Shown here piece by piece: positions 7,408 through 16,284 of a DNA stretch of 64,000 bases. A model generated the notes under the pieces. The model worked only from the letters and a program-made list of their open reading frames with translations, was not told the origin of the DNA and did no database searches. The stretch's first letter is position 1, and every line of letters begins with the position of its first letter. Source of the DNA: Myxococcales bacterium (GTDB taxonomy: Bacteria > Myxococcota_A > Polyangia > Polyangiales > Ga0077539); assembly GCA_016793325.1 (NCBI GenBank), contig JAEUKI010000062.1, forward strand, positions 186,001 to 250,000, in the 5' to 3' direction. The position numbers were made by a program, and so were the translations under genes.

Positions 7408-8061
7408 CTATGGGGCCTTCGTTCCCATGAATCCAGCGCGCGCGAGCAGCTCGCTCGTCACGCCGCCGCGAGGAGCGACCCCTTCGAGCGCGCGCGCGAC
7501 GTAGCGCGCGAGCACGTCGGCCTCGAGGTTGACCGGTGAGCCCGCTCTCTTGTCGCCGAGCGTCGTGTGCCCCAAGGTGAACGGCACGAGCGTGACCTCG
7601 AAGCCCTCGGCGTCGACGACGTTGACCGTCAGGCTCACGCCGTCGATCGCGATCGAGCCCTTCTCAGCGATGAATTTCAGCACGGACGCTGGCGCGTCGA
7701 ACTGCCAGCGCTCGGCCTCGCCGCCCGAGTCGATCCTCGCGCGAACGCGCCCGACCGCGTCGACGTGCCCCGCGACGATGTGCCCGCCGAGCCGATCGTC
7801 GACGCGCAGCGCGCGCTCGAGGTTCACGCGGTCGCCGCTCTGCTTTTGACCGAGCGTCGTGCGAGAGAGCGTCTCGGCGCTCGCGGCCGCGGTGAACCCG
7901 CGCGCCGTCGTCGTGACCACCGTGAGGCACACGCCGTCGCACGCGACGCTCTCGCCGAGCACGAGCGCTTCGTAGGGACACACGAATTCGAAGACGGCCT
8001 CGTGGCCCTTTCGCTCGACGCGCCCGACGCTACCGATCGCTGTGATGATCCCCGTGAACAT
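7408..8061 (-). CDS. ribE: Riboflavin synthase alpha chain
   Basis: Dismutates two lumazine molecules to riboflavin and the ribitylaminouracil precursor. The 217-aa protein has the duplicated lumazine-binding fold. The first repeat begins MFTGIITAIGSVG and includes GESVACDGVCLTVV; the second includes GGHIVAGHVDAVGRV and GSIAIDGVSLTVNVV. Length is standard. The gene overlaps the end of ribD by 32 nt (start 8061, ribD stop at 8030), which implies coupled translation. ribBA follows 25 nt later. Also named ribC in some species. Confidence 0.95.
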   Translation of the reverse strand: MFTGIITAIGSVGRVERKGHEAVFEFVCPYEALVLGESVACDGVCLTVVTTTARGFTAAASAETLSRTTLGQKQSGDRVNLERALRVDDRLGGHIVAGHVDAVGRVRARIDSGGEAERWQFDAPASVLKFIAEKGSIAIDGVSLTVNVVDAEGFEVTLVPFTLGHTTLGDKRAGSPVNLEADVLARYVARALEGVAPRGGVTSELLARAGFMGTKAP

Positions 8062-9148
8062 TGCCTATCTCCGCGGTGATCTTGAGGTCTTGTCCGAGCT
8101 GCTCGAACCGCCAGGATCGAAGCTGCCTCGCTTCGTCCACCGAGCTTGCGCCCGTCCCCGCAAACGCGGGAAACGCGTCGCGTCCGCCGAAGATCTTCGG
8201 CGCGACGTACGCCACGAGTTTGTCGCCGAGGCCCGCGTCGAGCAGCGATCCGTGGACCGCCCCGCCGCCCTCGACCAGGAGCTCCGTGACGCCCTTGGCC
8301 GCGAGCGCTCGCAGGGCTGCGCGCAGTCCGATGCGCTCGTCTTCGAGCGGAACTTCGATCGTCTCGACGCCCATCGCGCGCAGCGCTCCGCGTCGCTCGT
8401 CGGGCGCCTCGGGCCCGTGAAGAACCCACACAGGCGCCTCGTTCGCCGTTCGCGCGAGCACGCTCGTCGTCGGCGTGCGCAGTCGACTGTCGAGAACGAC
8501 CCTCGCAGGAAGCGACCCCACCACGGCAACCTCCCTCGGCGTCAGCATCGGATCATCGGTGAGCACCGTCCCCACGCCGACGAGCACCGCGTCCGCCCGC
8601 GCGCGGAGCACGTGCCCGTCGCGACGCGCCTCGGGCCCGGTGATCCACTTGCTCGCGCGTGTTCGCGTGGCGATTCGCCCGTCGATCGTCATCGCGACCT
8701 TCAGCACAACCAGCGGCGTCCCGCGCGTCACGCACACGCGCCACGACTCGATCAGCGCTTCGCACGCCTCGCGCTCGACGCCTTCGTCCACGCGGACGCC
8801 CGCGGCGCGCAGTCGATCCGCGCCGCGTCCCTCGACGTGGGGATTGGGATCGGACACGCCGAACACGACGCGCGTCACGCCCGCGTTGACGAGCGCGTCG
8901 GTGCACGGCGGCGTCCGTCCGTGGTGATTGCACGGCTCGAGCGTGACGTACGCCGTCGCGCCGCGCGCGCGGTCGCCCGCGTCTCGAATGGCCTCGACCT
9001 CCGCGTGAGCCATCCCTGCCGCTCGATGAAATCCGCGGCCCACGACCGCGCCGTCGCGCACGAGGACGCAGCCGACCCGCGGGTTGGGCGACGGTCGCGC
9101 CTGCGCGGCCAACGCGAGCGCCTCGCGCATCAGCGCCTCGTCGCTCAC
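8030..9148 (-). CDS. ribD: Bifunctional riboflavin deaminase/reductase RibD
   Basis: A 372-aa enzyme for two consecutive riboflavin steps. The N-terminal cytidine-deaminase-like domain (about 1-145) carries the zinc motif HAEVEAI and TLEPCNHHGRTPPCTDAL. The C-terminal reductase domain (about 146-372) has LKVAMTIDGRIATRTRASKWITG, ARADAVLVGVGTVLTDDPMLTPR and LLVEGGGAVHGSLL. The ATG at 9148 overlaps the nrdR stop by 4 nt (ATGA). The nrdR-ribD-ribE-ribBA-ribH-nusB order is widespread in proteobacteria. Full length, with all key residues present. Confidence 0.95.
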   Translation of the reverse strand: MSDEALMREALALAAQARPSPNPRVGCVLVRDGAVVGRGFHRAAGMAHAEVEAIRDAGDRARGATAYVTLEPCNHHGRTPPCTDALVNAGVTRVVFGVSDPNPHVEGRGADRLRAAGVRVDEGVEREACEALIESWRVCVTRGTPLVVLKVAMTIDGRIATRTRASKWITGPEARRDGHVLRARADAVLVGVGTVLTDDPMLTPREVAVVGSLPARVVLDSRLRTPTTSVLARTANEAPVWVLHGPEAPDERRGALRAMGVETIEVPLEDERIGLRAALRALAAKGVTELLVEGGGAVHGSLLDAGLGDKLVAYVAPKIFGGRDAFPAFAGTGASSVDEARQLRSWRFEQLGQDLKITAEIGNVHGDHHSDR

Positions 9149-9612
9149 TTCTTGTCTCCCCGCGTCTTCAGCATCGCCGCGAGCTCGGCCATGAACTCAT
9201 CCGCGTCCCGAAACGACCGATACACCGACGCGAAGCGCACGTACGCGACCTCGTCGACGGCCCTCAATCGCGCCATCACCTTCTCGCCGATGTCTGTGCT
9301 CGCGACTTCTTTGGCGCCCGACTCGCTGAGCTCGCGCTCGATCGACTCGGCGATCGCCTCGATCGTCGCCAGCGGAACGGGCCGCTTCTCGCACGCCTTC
9401 TTGATGCCGCCAACGAACTTTCCGTGATCGAAAGGCTCTCGCCGACCGTCGCGCTTCACGACCAGCGGAAGCGCTTCTTCGACCCGCTCGTACGTCGTGT
9501 AGCGGCGCTGACACTTCGCGCACTCCCTGCGACGTCGGGTCACTTCTCCCCCCTGCGAGAGGCGCGAGTCGATGACCTTGTTCTCCAGGTCGCCACAAAA
9601 CGGGCACTTCAT
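9145..9612 (-). CDS. nrdR: Transcriptional repressor NrdR
   Basis: A zinc-ribbon and ATP-cone repressor that senses ATP/dATP and controls ribonucleotide reductase genes. From ATG 9612 the 155-aa protein starts MKCPFCGDLENKVIDSR; Cys3, Cys6, Cys31 and Cys34 form the zinc ribbon, followed by RRRRECAKCQRRYTTYERVE. The ATP-cone follows (VVKRDGRREPFDHGKFVGGIKKAC) and ends VAYVRFASVYRSF. The ATG at 9678 would add 22 residues before the invariant MKCPFC and is rejected. It is the first gene of the rib run and is divergent from the gene at 9707. Confidence 0.96.
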   Translation of the reverse strand: MKCPFCGDLENKVIDSRLSQGGEVTRRRRECAKCQRRYTTYERVEEALPLVVKRDGRREPFDHGKFVGGIKKACEKRPVPLATIEAIAESIERELSESGAKEVASTDIGEKVMARLRAVDEVAYVRFASVYRSFRDADEFMAELAAMLKTRGDKK

Positions 9613-9706
9613 GAGCGGCGCGGACTCTAGTCTCTGCGCAGTCGCTTTTCCAAGGCCCGCGCGCGTCGTAGCATTCAACGTCTACCTTCTCGACGAAAGG
9701 TGAACG

Positions 9707-10828
9707 ATGGCCTTCGGTGACCCGACCGACCCCAAGACAGCCCAACCTGCGTGGGGCCGAGGCATTCTCGGCGCGGGCGACCTCGAATCCCTCGCAGCAG
9801 AGATCAAACCCTCGTGGGAGATCGGGCTCGACGCCGCAGACTCCGGCCCTCCGCCCACGGACTACGTGCACAGCGAAGGCACCTTCACCGCCAACGCAAA
9901 CTCTGGCGCGATCACTCCGTCGATCCTGTTCGGCGCCGCGGACCTCGCAGCGCTCGCGGGCCTCGGCGGCGGTGCTGCGCCCGCGACGGCCGCGGCTCCT
10001 GCACCCGCGCCCGCAGTGAGCGCTCCCGAAGCGCCGGTCGTCGCAGAAGCGCCAGTGTTTTCTGCGCCTGCGCAGCCAGCGCAACCGCCGCCGCAGCCCG
10101 CTGTGCAAGCGCGACCTCCGTCTCCGCCGCCGCGCCCCGCAGCGCCACCCGTCGCCGCGATGCCTCCCGTCACGGCGCGACCGCCATCGGTCGTCGTCGA
10201 CGAAGACGAGCCGATCGTCCCGCAAAACAAGCCATCGAAGGGACTCTTCATCGGCGTCGGCGCCGTGCTCGTCGGACTGCTCGCGATCGGCGGAATGGTC
10301 GCGATGTCCGGCGGCTCATCGAGCTCGACGAACGCCATCAACAACGCCGCGACGAGCTCCGCGTCGACTCCCGCAGCGCAGCCCGCGCAGCCCGCGCAAC
10401 CGACGCAACCGACGCAGTCAGCGCAGCCAACGCAGCCCACGCCCCCAACGGAGCCAACGCAGCAGGCCGAACCCGCGCAAGTCGCGCAGCCGCAACAGCC
10501 AGTCGCGCCGTCGCGACCCGCTGTGCAACCGCCGGCGCGCGCGACGAACGACACGCCATCCGCAGCGCCTGCTCGAAGGACGAACACCACGGCGCCCGCG
10601 TCGGTCGCGCAGACGACCGCGCCGGTTCGCCCTGCGAACAACGTCGCCACGACGACCACCGCGCGCACCAACACGACGGGGGCCGCGAGCGGCGCTTCGA
10701 CGCGTCCGCGCGGAGCGGGCTTCGTGGCGAGCGACCCGTACGCGTCGGGAGGCTCTTCGGCGCCGACACCTCGTCCGCGCCCACGCGGCAATCGCGGGGC
10801 CGGCTTCGTCGCAGACAGCCCGTATTGA
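9707..10828 (+). CDS. Single-pass membrane protein with Pro/Ala-rich and Gln/Thr-rich linkers
   Basis: A 373-aa protein (MAFGDPTDPKTAQPAWGRGI) with no signal peptide. An N-terminal region of about 90 residues is followed by an Ala/Pro-rich linker, a single membrane segment near residues 181-203 (KGLFIGVGAVLVGLLAIGGM), and a long Ser/Thr/Gln/Pro tail with AQPAQP and PTQPT repeats. The last 40 residues contain two similar motifs, RGAGFVASDPYASG and RGAGFVADSPY, the second at the very C-terminus. The expected topology is cytoplasmic N-terminus and envelope-exposed tail. I recognise no family. It is divergent from nrdR, and the palindromic tandem repeat begins 11 nt after its stop. Confidence 0.7.
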   Translation: MAFGDPTDPKTAQPAWGRGILGAGDLESLAAEIKPSWEIGLDAADSGPPPTDYVHSEGTFTANANSGAITPSILFGAADLAALAGLGGGAAPATAAAPAPAPAVSAPEAPVVAEAPVFSAPAQPAQPPPQPAVQARPPSPPPRPAAPPVAAMPPVTARPPSVVVDEDEPIVPQNKPSKGLFIGVGAVLVGLLAIGGMVAMSGGSSSSTNAINNAATSSASTPAAQPAQPAQPTQPTQSAQPTQPTPPTEPTQQAEPAQVAQPQQPVAPSRPAVQPPARATNDTPSAAPARRTNTTAPASVAQTTAPVRPANNVATTTTARTNTTGAASGASTRPRGAGFVASDPYASGGSSAPTPRPRPRGNRGAGFVADSPY

Positions 10829-10838
10829 CCGCGCCCAC

Positions 10839-10927
10839 GACGCCCCGTTGGAAGAAGACACGCAGTGGGCGATCTCCTGGGAAATATCCCGAGAGACCCA
10901 GTCCGCGTGTCGCCAACGGAAGGCGTC
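10839..10927. repeat. Imperfect palindromic repeat, copy 1 of 2
   Basis: An 89-nt unit bounded by GACGCC and GGCGTC. Outer arms (GACGCC..GTTGG..GACACGC with GCGTGTCGCCAACGG..GGCGTC) and inner arms (TGGG..TCTC..GGGA, loop AATA, TCCC..GAGA..CCCA) are complementary, so the whole unit can fold as one long hairpin. It starts 11 nt after the stop of the upstream gene. There is no T-tract, so it is REP/MITE-like rather than a simple intrinsic terminator. Confidence 0.85.
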
Positions 10928-10939
10928 GTGAAGTCACTA

Positions 10940-11028
10940 GACGCCCCGTTGGAAGAAGACACGCAGTGGGCGATCTCCTGGGAAATATCCCGAGAGACCC
11001 AGTCCGCGTGTCGCCGACGGAAGGCGTC
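10940..11028. repeat. Imperfect palindromic repeat, copy 2 of 2
   Basis: A second copy of the same 89-nt palindromic unit in direct orientation, separated from copy 1 by 12 nt (period 101). The only difference I see is a single base (GCCAACGG in copy 1, GCCGACGG here). It ends 6 nt before the stop codon of the convergent transporter gene at 11035, so the pair fills the whole convergent intergenic space. Confidence 0.85.
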
Positions 11029-11034
11029 GCTGGA

Positions 11035-14000
11035 CTATGCGTCGCCTGCGCGGAGCGAGCGCATTCGTCGAACGAGCACGCGAATGACCGCCTCGGCGAG
11101 GGGACCATTTTCGCGGAGCACTTCGACGAAGTCCTCGCGCGCGATCTCGAGCACCGTCGCCTCGTCGATCACTTCGGCGTCGTCCGAGCGAACGCTCCCG
11201 TCGAGCACGCCGAGCTCGCCGAACGCCTCGCTTTCGCCGTACTCCGTCGCGATGCCCTTTGGCGTGGTGGTTCGCACGCGGCCGTCGATCACGAGATACA
11301 GCGCAGTGCCCGGGTCGCCGGCGCGGAAGAGCACCGTTCCCTTGTTGTGCCGCTCGACGCGCGCGCTGCGGGCGAGCCCCATGAGGTCTTCGGGCGCGAC
11401 CTCGGAGAAGAGCTCGACGCGCTGAAGAAAGAGCACTTTTTCGAGCGTGGTGAACATGTCGTCCTCCGGGCTCATGCCCGTCTCGCCAGTCTCGAGCACG
11501 AACTCGACGTACGCGCGGACCGAGCGATCTTCGTCACCCGCGAGCGTCGCGACGCGCTCGCGCCAACCGTCGCGCTTGAACGTCACCTCGACGAGCGCTG
11601 CAAATTCTCGCACGGATGGATCTTCGTGCCCGATCGCCGCCGCGACGTGCGCGCCGCCGAGGTCGATCGCGCGAAACTGCGCGGCGTCGAGCGCGAGCAC
11701 CTTCGCAAACGGATCCGGCATCGCGAAGAGCTCTGTCACGAACGAGGTCATCCCTGCCGGACGAGGGCCGCTCGGCTCGCGCACGGGCTCGTCTCGCATC
11801 GCGAGCCACTGATCGAGCTCGCGATTGAACCGCGGCGCGACAGGGCTCGGGAGCACGTCGTCGAGGATCTCGAGCGCGCGCGCGCGCCGCTGCGAATCGC
11901 GGCCGAAGAGCGCTTCTCGCGTGGGTTCGACGCGCCTCCCTCCGTCCGGCGAGAGCTCTGCGAGCCGCAAGACGCGCAGCAGCGCTTTGCGAAAGCGCTC
12001 GAGCATCCACCGGTCGAGCAGGATCATCCCGAGCCACGATCGCGCGCGACGATACGCGGCGGAGTTGCGCGCGAGCAGGTCGAGCTCGGCGGACATCTTT
12101 CGCTCGGCCTCGCGCGCGTCGATCGGCCGCAGCGAGAGCGCGCGGCGCATGCGCGACGCGGACGCGAGGATCTTCTGTCGCACGGCCTCGTCGGGCTCTT
12201 GCTCGATGTCGATTCGCGCGAGCAAAAGCTCGTACGCCGCGGGCGTCGCGATCTGCGCGAGCACGCGTGGGACGTTCATGCGCACATCGCGCGGGCACGA
12301 TCGATCGCGCAGTCGATCCGCGAGCAGCGGAACCGCCGCCTCGCCCATCCGGACGATCGCGTCCATCGCCGCCGCGCGCGTCGCTGGCTCGTCCATCGAT
12401 CGAATGACCTCGGGCGCGAGCGCCGTTCCGCTCGCCGCCGCCGCGCGCAGCGCAGCGCGACGCACCTCGACGTCTTCGTCCTCGAGCAGCGTTCGCACGA
12501 CGCGCAGCGCCCCAGGAACGCCCTGCGTCCCCAACACCCTCGCCGCGCGTCGTCGATCGTCCACCTGCTTCGACTGCAGCCACTGCTCGAGCGTTCGACC
12601 CGCGATCAGAACTCCTTCGAGCGCTCCGTGCTGCAACAGCGCGACGATGGCCGCCTCTTCGACCGCCGAGCGCGGATCGGTCAGCCGAGCCTCGATCGCC
12701 GCGACGCAGCGCTCGCCGTGAAGAACGCCGTACGCGCTCACGGCGCTCGCCGCGACGTCCACGTCGGGATCGTCCATCGCGCGAAGCAACAGCGGCGCGA
12801 GCCCGTCCGCGCGCATCTCTGCGACCGCCCGCACCGTGGCGATGCGCACCGACGACTCGGGCCTCGCGATCCAGTGCGCGGCCTCGGCGATCGCAGTCTC
12901 GGGCGTCGTGGCCGCGAGCTGATCGATCGCGAAGCACGCAGCGCGCGGGGCGCCTTCGCGCGCGGTTCTCACGAGCGTCGCGCGCGAGGAGGCCTCGTCC
13001 ATCGGCGGCTCCGACGCGAGCTCGGGCTTTCGGGCGAGCGATCGTTCGAGCGCGGCGACGTAGCGTCGGCGCACGACGCGCACCGCGACGAACCAGCAGC
13101 CGATGAGCGGCAAGACGAACCAGCTCTGCGTCGCGATCGCGCGCATCGTCGTCGGAGGCGCGAGCCACGCGAGCGCGAGGACGAGCACGCCCGCGATCGC
13201 GTACCCGATGGGCTTGACCGCGGCCTCGAGCGTCGCGCGCGCGCCGTCGCGCTCCTTTCCGTCGAGCGGAAAGTACAAGAGCTGCAGCGTCGCCTCGAAC
13301 ACGGTGAACTGCACGGCGTTGTCCGACAGCTTCACGATCGTCGCGCTGAACACGCTCGGCGCCGCGAGCATCACGAGGTTCGCCGCGCCGTAGGCGATCG
13401 GCAGCGCCAGCAATCCGCCGCCCACGCCGAAGCGCGACAAGAGCCGCCGCGTCACGAACAGCTGCAGCAGCATCGCGATCACGCCCACGGTCGCGTAGTA
13501 GCGCGCCATGAACAACGCGAGCTCGTCTCGGCTCGGGTGCGCGATGCGCGCCGCCGCTTTGAACTGAAAGTCGCCGACGTTGACCGCGACGAAGCCGACG
13601 AGCACGACGAGCGCCACCGAGCGCACGTACGGCGATCGAAGCTGGGCGAGCATCCCCTCGCTCGGCGTCGCGCGCGCGGCGGCCGTCGGCGCGGCCGAGG
13701 GCAACTTGAAATCACGCACCAGCCAAAGCACGAAGCCGACGATCGAGAGCGCCAACAGCGCGAGCACGAGCAGGAGGTTGTCCGTCCCCACGGCCGCGAC
13801 GAACGATCCGGCCCCGAGGCCGCAGATCACGACGCCGAGGATGCGACCGACGCCGATGGTCCCGAACAGCCGCTTGGCCGAGCGCGGGTCGTGCAGGTCG
13901 TTGGCGACCGCCCAAAACTGCGCGATGAGGAGATTTCCTGCGATTTCTGAGGCGACGTAGAGCGTGGCGTAGAGCCACGGCGGATTGGCGAAGAGCGCTG

Positions 14001-14379
14001 CCCACGCCGCGGCGTAGAGCCCCGCGACGAGCACCGCGAAGCCCGCGACGAAGCGCGGCCGCGAGAACCTGGGCGCGATCCGCGCGTACAACACCGCGAC
14101 CGCCGAGCTGACGAGCCCGTACGCGATGAACATCCACGGGAGCACCGCGCCGACGCGCGCCCCGTAGTGACTCAAGAAGAGCGCGTCGCGCACGGTGCGG
14201 CCGAGCACGAACACGCAGCTGCACACAAAGAGCATCCCCGCGAGCACCGCGGTGCGCGCTTGCTCTTCGGGCTCGACGCCGAAGAGGGCGCCGCTCTTCG
14301 GCGCGACGCTCGTCCGGTGACTCGCGCCATCGTGCGGCGCGGGGGCGATGCTCTGGCGCGGCGCGTCGGTTGGTGGCAC
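11035..14379 (-). CDS. NTT/MFS-like transporter fused to HEAT repeats and a cyclic-nucleotide-binding domain
   Basis: A 1,114-aa protein with three parts. Residues about 40-430 form a polytopic membrane region of roughly 12 helices (LAGMLFVCSCVFVLGRTVRDALFLSHYG, LPWMFIAYGLVSSAVAVLYA and so on), resembling the ATP/ADP translocase (Npt1/Npt2) group of the MFS clan. Residues about 450-740 are HEAT-like helical repeats (SSVRIATVRAVAEM, DPDVDVAASAVSAYG, DVEVRRAALRAAAASG). Residues about 975-1114 are a cNMP-binding domain (VELFSEVAPEDLMGLA, GTVLFRAGDPGTALYLVIDGRV, EAFGELGVLDGSVRSDDAEV). A transport or sensing function gated by a cyclic nucleotide is an inference; the substrate is unknown. It lies 13 nt after the kinase gene and is probably in the same operon. 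Confidence 0.8.
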   Translation of the reverse strand: MPPTDAPRQSIAPAPHDGASHRTSVAPKSGALFGVEPEEQARTAVLAGMLFVCSCVFVLGRTVRDALFLSHYGARVGAVLPWMFIAYGLVSSAVAVLYARIAPRFSRPRFVAGFAVLVAGLYAAAWAALFANPPWLYATLYVASEIAGNLLIAQFWAVANDLHDPRSAKRLFGTIGVGRILGVVICGLGAGSFVAAVGTDNLLLVLALLALSIVGFVLWLVRDFKLPSAAPTAAARATPSEGMLAQLRSPYVRSVALVVLVGFVAVNVGDFQFKAAARIAHPSRDELALFMARYYATVGVIAMLLQLFVTRRLLSRFGVGGGLLALPIAYGAANLVMLAAPSVFSATIVKLSDNAVQFTVFEATLQLLYFPLDGKERDGARATLEAAVKPIGYAIAGVLVLALAWLAPPTTMRAIATQSWFVLPLIGCWFVAVRVVRRRYVAALERSLARKPELASEPPMDEASSRATLVRTAREGAPRAACFAIDQLAATTPETAIAEAAHWIARPESSVRIATVRAVAEMRADGLAPLLLRAMDDPDVDVAASAVSAYGVLHGERCVAAIEARLTDPRSAVEEAAIVALLQHGALEGVLIAGRTLEQWLQSKQVDDRRRAARVLGTQGVPGALRVVRTLLEDEDVEVRRAALRAAAASGTALAPEVIRSMDEPATRAAAMDAIVRMGEAAVPLLADRLRDRSCPRDVRMNVPRVLAQIATPAAYELLLARIDIEQEPDEAVRQKILASASRMRRALSLRPIDAREAERKMSAELDLLARNSAAYRRARSWLGMILLDRWMLERFRKALLRVLRLAELSPDGGRRVEPTREALFGRDSQRRARALEILDDVLPSPVAPRFNRELDQWLAMRDEPVREPSGPRPAGMTSFVTELFAMPDPFAKVLALDAAQFRAIDLGGAHVAAAIGHEDPSVREFAALVEVTFKRDGWRERVATLAGDEDRSVRAYVEFVLETGETGMSPEDDMFTTLEKVLFLQRVELFSEVAPEDLMGLARSARVERHNKGTVLFRAGDPGTALYLVIDGRVRTTTPKGIATEYGESEAFGELGVLDGSVRSDDAEVIDEATVLEIAREDFVEVLRENGPLAEAVIRVLVRRMRSLRAGDA

Positions 14380-14392
14380 CAGGCGCTCTGCC

Positions 14393-15562
14393 TCAGCGCG
14401 CGGCGACGACAGCGGTCACGACGACGAGCACGACGACGACCACGACGATCGCGGCGATCAGGCCAACCGGCGGCGATGGCTTCACGATCGGACCGCCGCC
14501 GTGCGGCTCGTTGTAGTCGTGCTGCGACGTGGGCGCGGGCGGCTGCGGCGCGGCGGGCGCGATCGGAGCCGCGCTCGCCATCACCGCGGACGGGGCCTTC
14601 GGCTTGTTGCGCGCCTCGGCGATCTTCGCGGCGACCTGCGCGTCGGACATGAGGGCCCAGTCCGCGCACAGTCCGCTCAACCCGAAGGCGTGACCGGCGG
14701 CGTTGGCGAGCTCTCCGCAGCTCTGAAAGCGCTTCTCGCGGTCCTTGGCGAGCGCGCGCGTGATCACGTCGTCGAACTCGGGCGGCGCGGCGTCGTTGGC
14801 GAGCGAGGGGATCTCGGGCTCTTCACCGAGGATCTTGAAGAGGATCTGCGGCCCGTTCGCCGCGTGAAACGGCACCTTGCCGACGATCATCTCGTACATC
14901 ATCGCGCCGAGCGCCCACACGTCCGCGCGGTGATCGAGGTCTTGCGCGCCTCGCGCTTGCTCGGGGGACATGTAGAACGGCGAGCCGATCGTCGTCCCCA
15001 TCACCGTGAGCTTCTGCCCTTTGTCCTGACCGCGCGTGAACTTCACGCTGCCGAAATCGAGGAGCTTCACCGTGTCTCCCTCCGCCGCGCGGACGAGGAA
15101 CACGTTTTCGGGCTTGAGGTCGCGGTGAACGAACCCCTTCGAGTGCGCCGAGTCGAGCGCGAGCGCCGCCTGCGCGATCACCCGCAACACCCGCTCGGGC
15201 GCGAGCGTCTTGTCTCGGTCGAGCACGGCGCGCAGCTCGTCGCCGTCGAGAAACTCCATCACCAAGTACCACGCACCCTCGGGCCGACCGGGCGCGGGCT
15301 TCTCTTGCGCAAAATCAAACACCTCGACGACGTGCGGGTGCTCGAGCGCGTGCGACGTCTCGGCCTCGCGCTTGAAGCGCTCGATGTTGACCGCGTCTTG
15401 CGCGATGTCCTGATGGAGGATCTTGATCGCGACGCGGCGCTCGTTGCCGAGCTCGACGCCCTCGTACACGCGCCCCATGCCTCCGTCCGCGACGACGCGA
15501 TCGATGCGGTATCGGGTGCCGAGAATGTGTCCGACGAAGGGATCTTGGGCTGCTTGGGTCAC
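14393..15562 (-). CDS. Membrane-anchored Ser/Thr protein kinase (Hanks type)
   Basis: A 389-aa kinase from GTG 15562, whose GTG overlaps the TGA of the upstream zinc-ribbon gene (GTGA); this decides the start. Kinase residues are complete: glycine loop VADGGMGRVYEG at 24-35, Lys47 in VAIKIL, HRDLKPEN with Asp148 and Asn153, DFG at 169-171 and SPEQA for the APE motif. A Pro/Ala-rich linker leads to one C-terminal membrane segment near residue 370 (VGLIAAIVVVVVVLVVVTAV) with only a few residues beyond, so there is no external sensor domain. Target unknown; its genetic neighbours, a coiled-coil zinc-ribbon protein and a cNMP-binding transporter, are candidate partners. Confidence 0.9.
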   Translation of the reverse strand: MTQAAQDPFVGHILGTRYRIDRVVADGGMGRVYEGVELGNERRVAIKILHQDIAQDAVNIERFKREAETSHALEHPHVVEVFDFAQEKPAPGRPEGAWYLVMEFLDGDELRAVLDRDKTLAPERVLRVIAQAALALDSAHSKGFVHRDLKPENVFLVRAAEGDTVKLLDFGSVKFTRGQDKGQKLTVMGTTIGSPFYMSPEQARGAQDLDHRADVWALGAMMYEMIVGKVPFHAANGPQILFKILGEEPEIPSLANDAAPPEFDDVITRALAKDREKRFQSCGELANAAGHAFGLSGLCADWALMSDAQVAAKIAEARNKPKAPSAVMASAAPIAPAAPQPPAPTSQHDYNEPHGGGPIVKPSPPVGLIAAIVVVVVVLVVVTAVVAAR

Positions 15563-16284
15563 GGCGTCACTGCTCCGGCGCCAGCCGGGCGCGGTAGAAG
15601 GATCCTCAAACACGACGGGCACTGCATCACGTCCGACGCGGCGTTGAGCTTTGCGTAGAACTGCGGCGGCAACGAGACGTGGCAGCCGCGGCACACGCCG
15701 TCCACTGCGTCCGCGACGGCCGTCCCGCGTCGGCTGCGAACGCCCTCGTACTTGCGCAGCACGTCCGCGCGGATCTTCTTGGTGACCTCGGCGCGCGCTC
15801 GCTCGATCTCCGCGCGCTGCGCTTCGATCTCGGTCGTGCGGGTCGCCACGTGCTTCTCTTCTTGCTCGAGCGCGTCCGCGAGCTTCTTGAAGTCGTCCTC
15901 GTGCCGCGCGATCGACGAGCGCACGTCGCCGACGCCCTTCTCGAGGTCGCCTGCGCGCTGGCTGCGCTCTTCGCGCTCTTTGCGGAGCACCTCGACCTCG
16001 CGCGTGGCCGCGTCGCGCTCGCGTGTGTTTCGCGCGACGTTCGCGCGGCCGGTCGAGCGCGTGATCCGCTCGCCGAGCTCGTCAGCTTCGACGACGGCTT
16101 GTCCGCGCATGCGCTCGACCTCGTCGAGCTGGCCCTTTTCGCGGTCGAGCAGCTCGCGGATGCGTCCGACATCTGCGCGCAGCTCCTCGAGCCGGCCGCG
16201 CAGCTCCTCGAGCTCGGCGTCGAACTGCCGAAACCCGCGGTCGATCTTCGCGAGCTCTTGGAGCGCCTCTAGTTGGTCTCGCAC
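15559..16284 (-). CDS. Coiled-coil protein with C-terminal C4 zinc ribbon (DUF164/zf-RING_7 type)
   Basis: A 241-aa protein. Residues about 1-175 are a long charged coiled coil (ELEELRGRLEELRADVGRI, VLRKEREERSQRAGDLEKG). The C-terminus holds two CxxC pairs, CRGC in VDGVCRGCHVSLPPQFY and CPSC in DVMQCPSCLRILL, forming a zinc ribbon. This is the layout of the DUF164 (CT398-like) family, widespread but poorly characterised and thought to bind partner proteins. Its stop overlaps the kinase start by 4 nt, so the two are translationally coupled. Confidence 0.88.
   Translation of the reverse strand: MRDQLEALQELAKIDRGFRQFDAELEELRGRLEELRADVGRIRELLDREKGQLDEVERMRGQAVVEADELGERITRSTGRANVARNTRERDAATREVEVLRKEREERSQRAGDLEKGVGDVRSSIARHEDDFKKLADALEQEEKHVATRTTEIEAQRAEIERARAEVTKKIRADVLRKYEGVRSRRGTAVADAVDGVCRGCHVSLPPQFYAKLNAASDVMQCPSCLRILLPRPAGAGAVTP

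Noticed and set aside
10839..11028. CRISPR-like direct repeats
   Set aside because: Only two copies, the unit is 89 nt and itself palindromic, the spacer is 12 nt and there are no cas genes.
9751..13950. Long plus-strand frame through the repeat and the transporter gene
   Set aside because: It is antisense to the transporter, whose membrane, HEAT and cNMP domains are clear.
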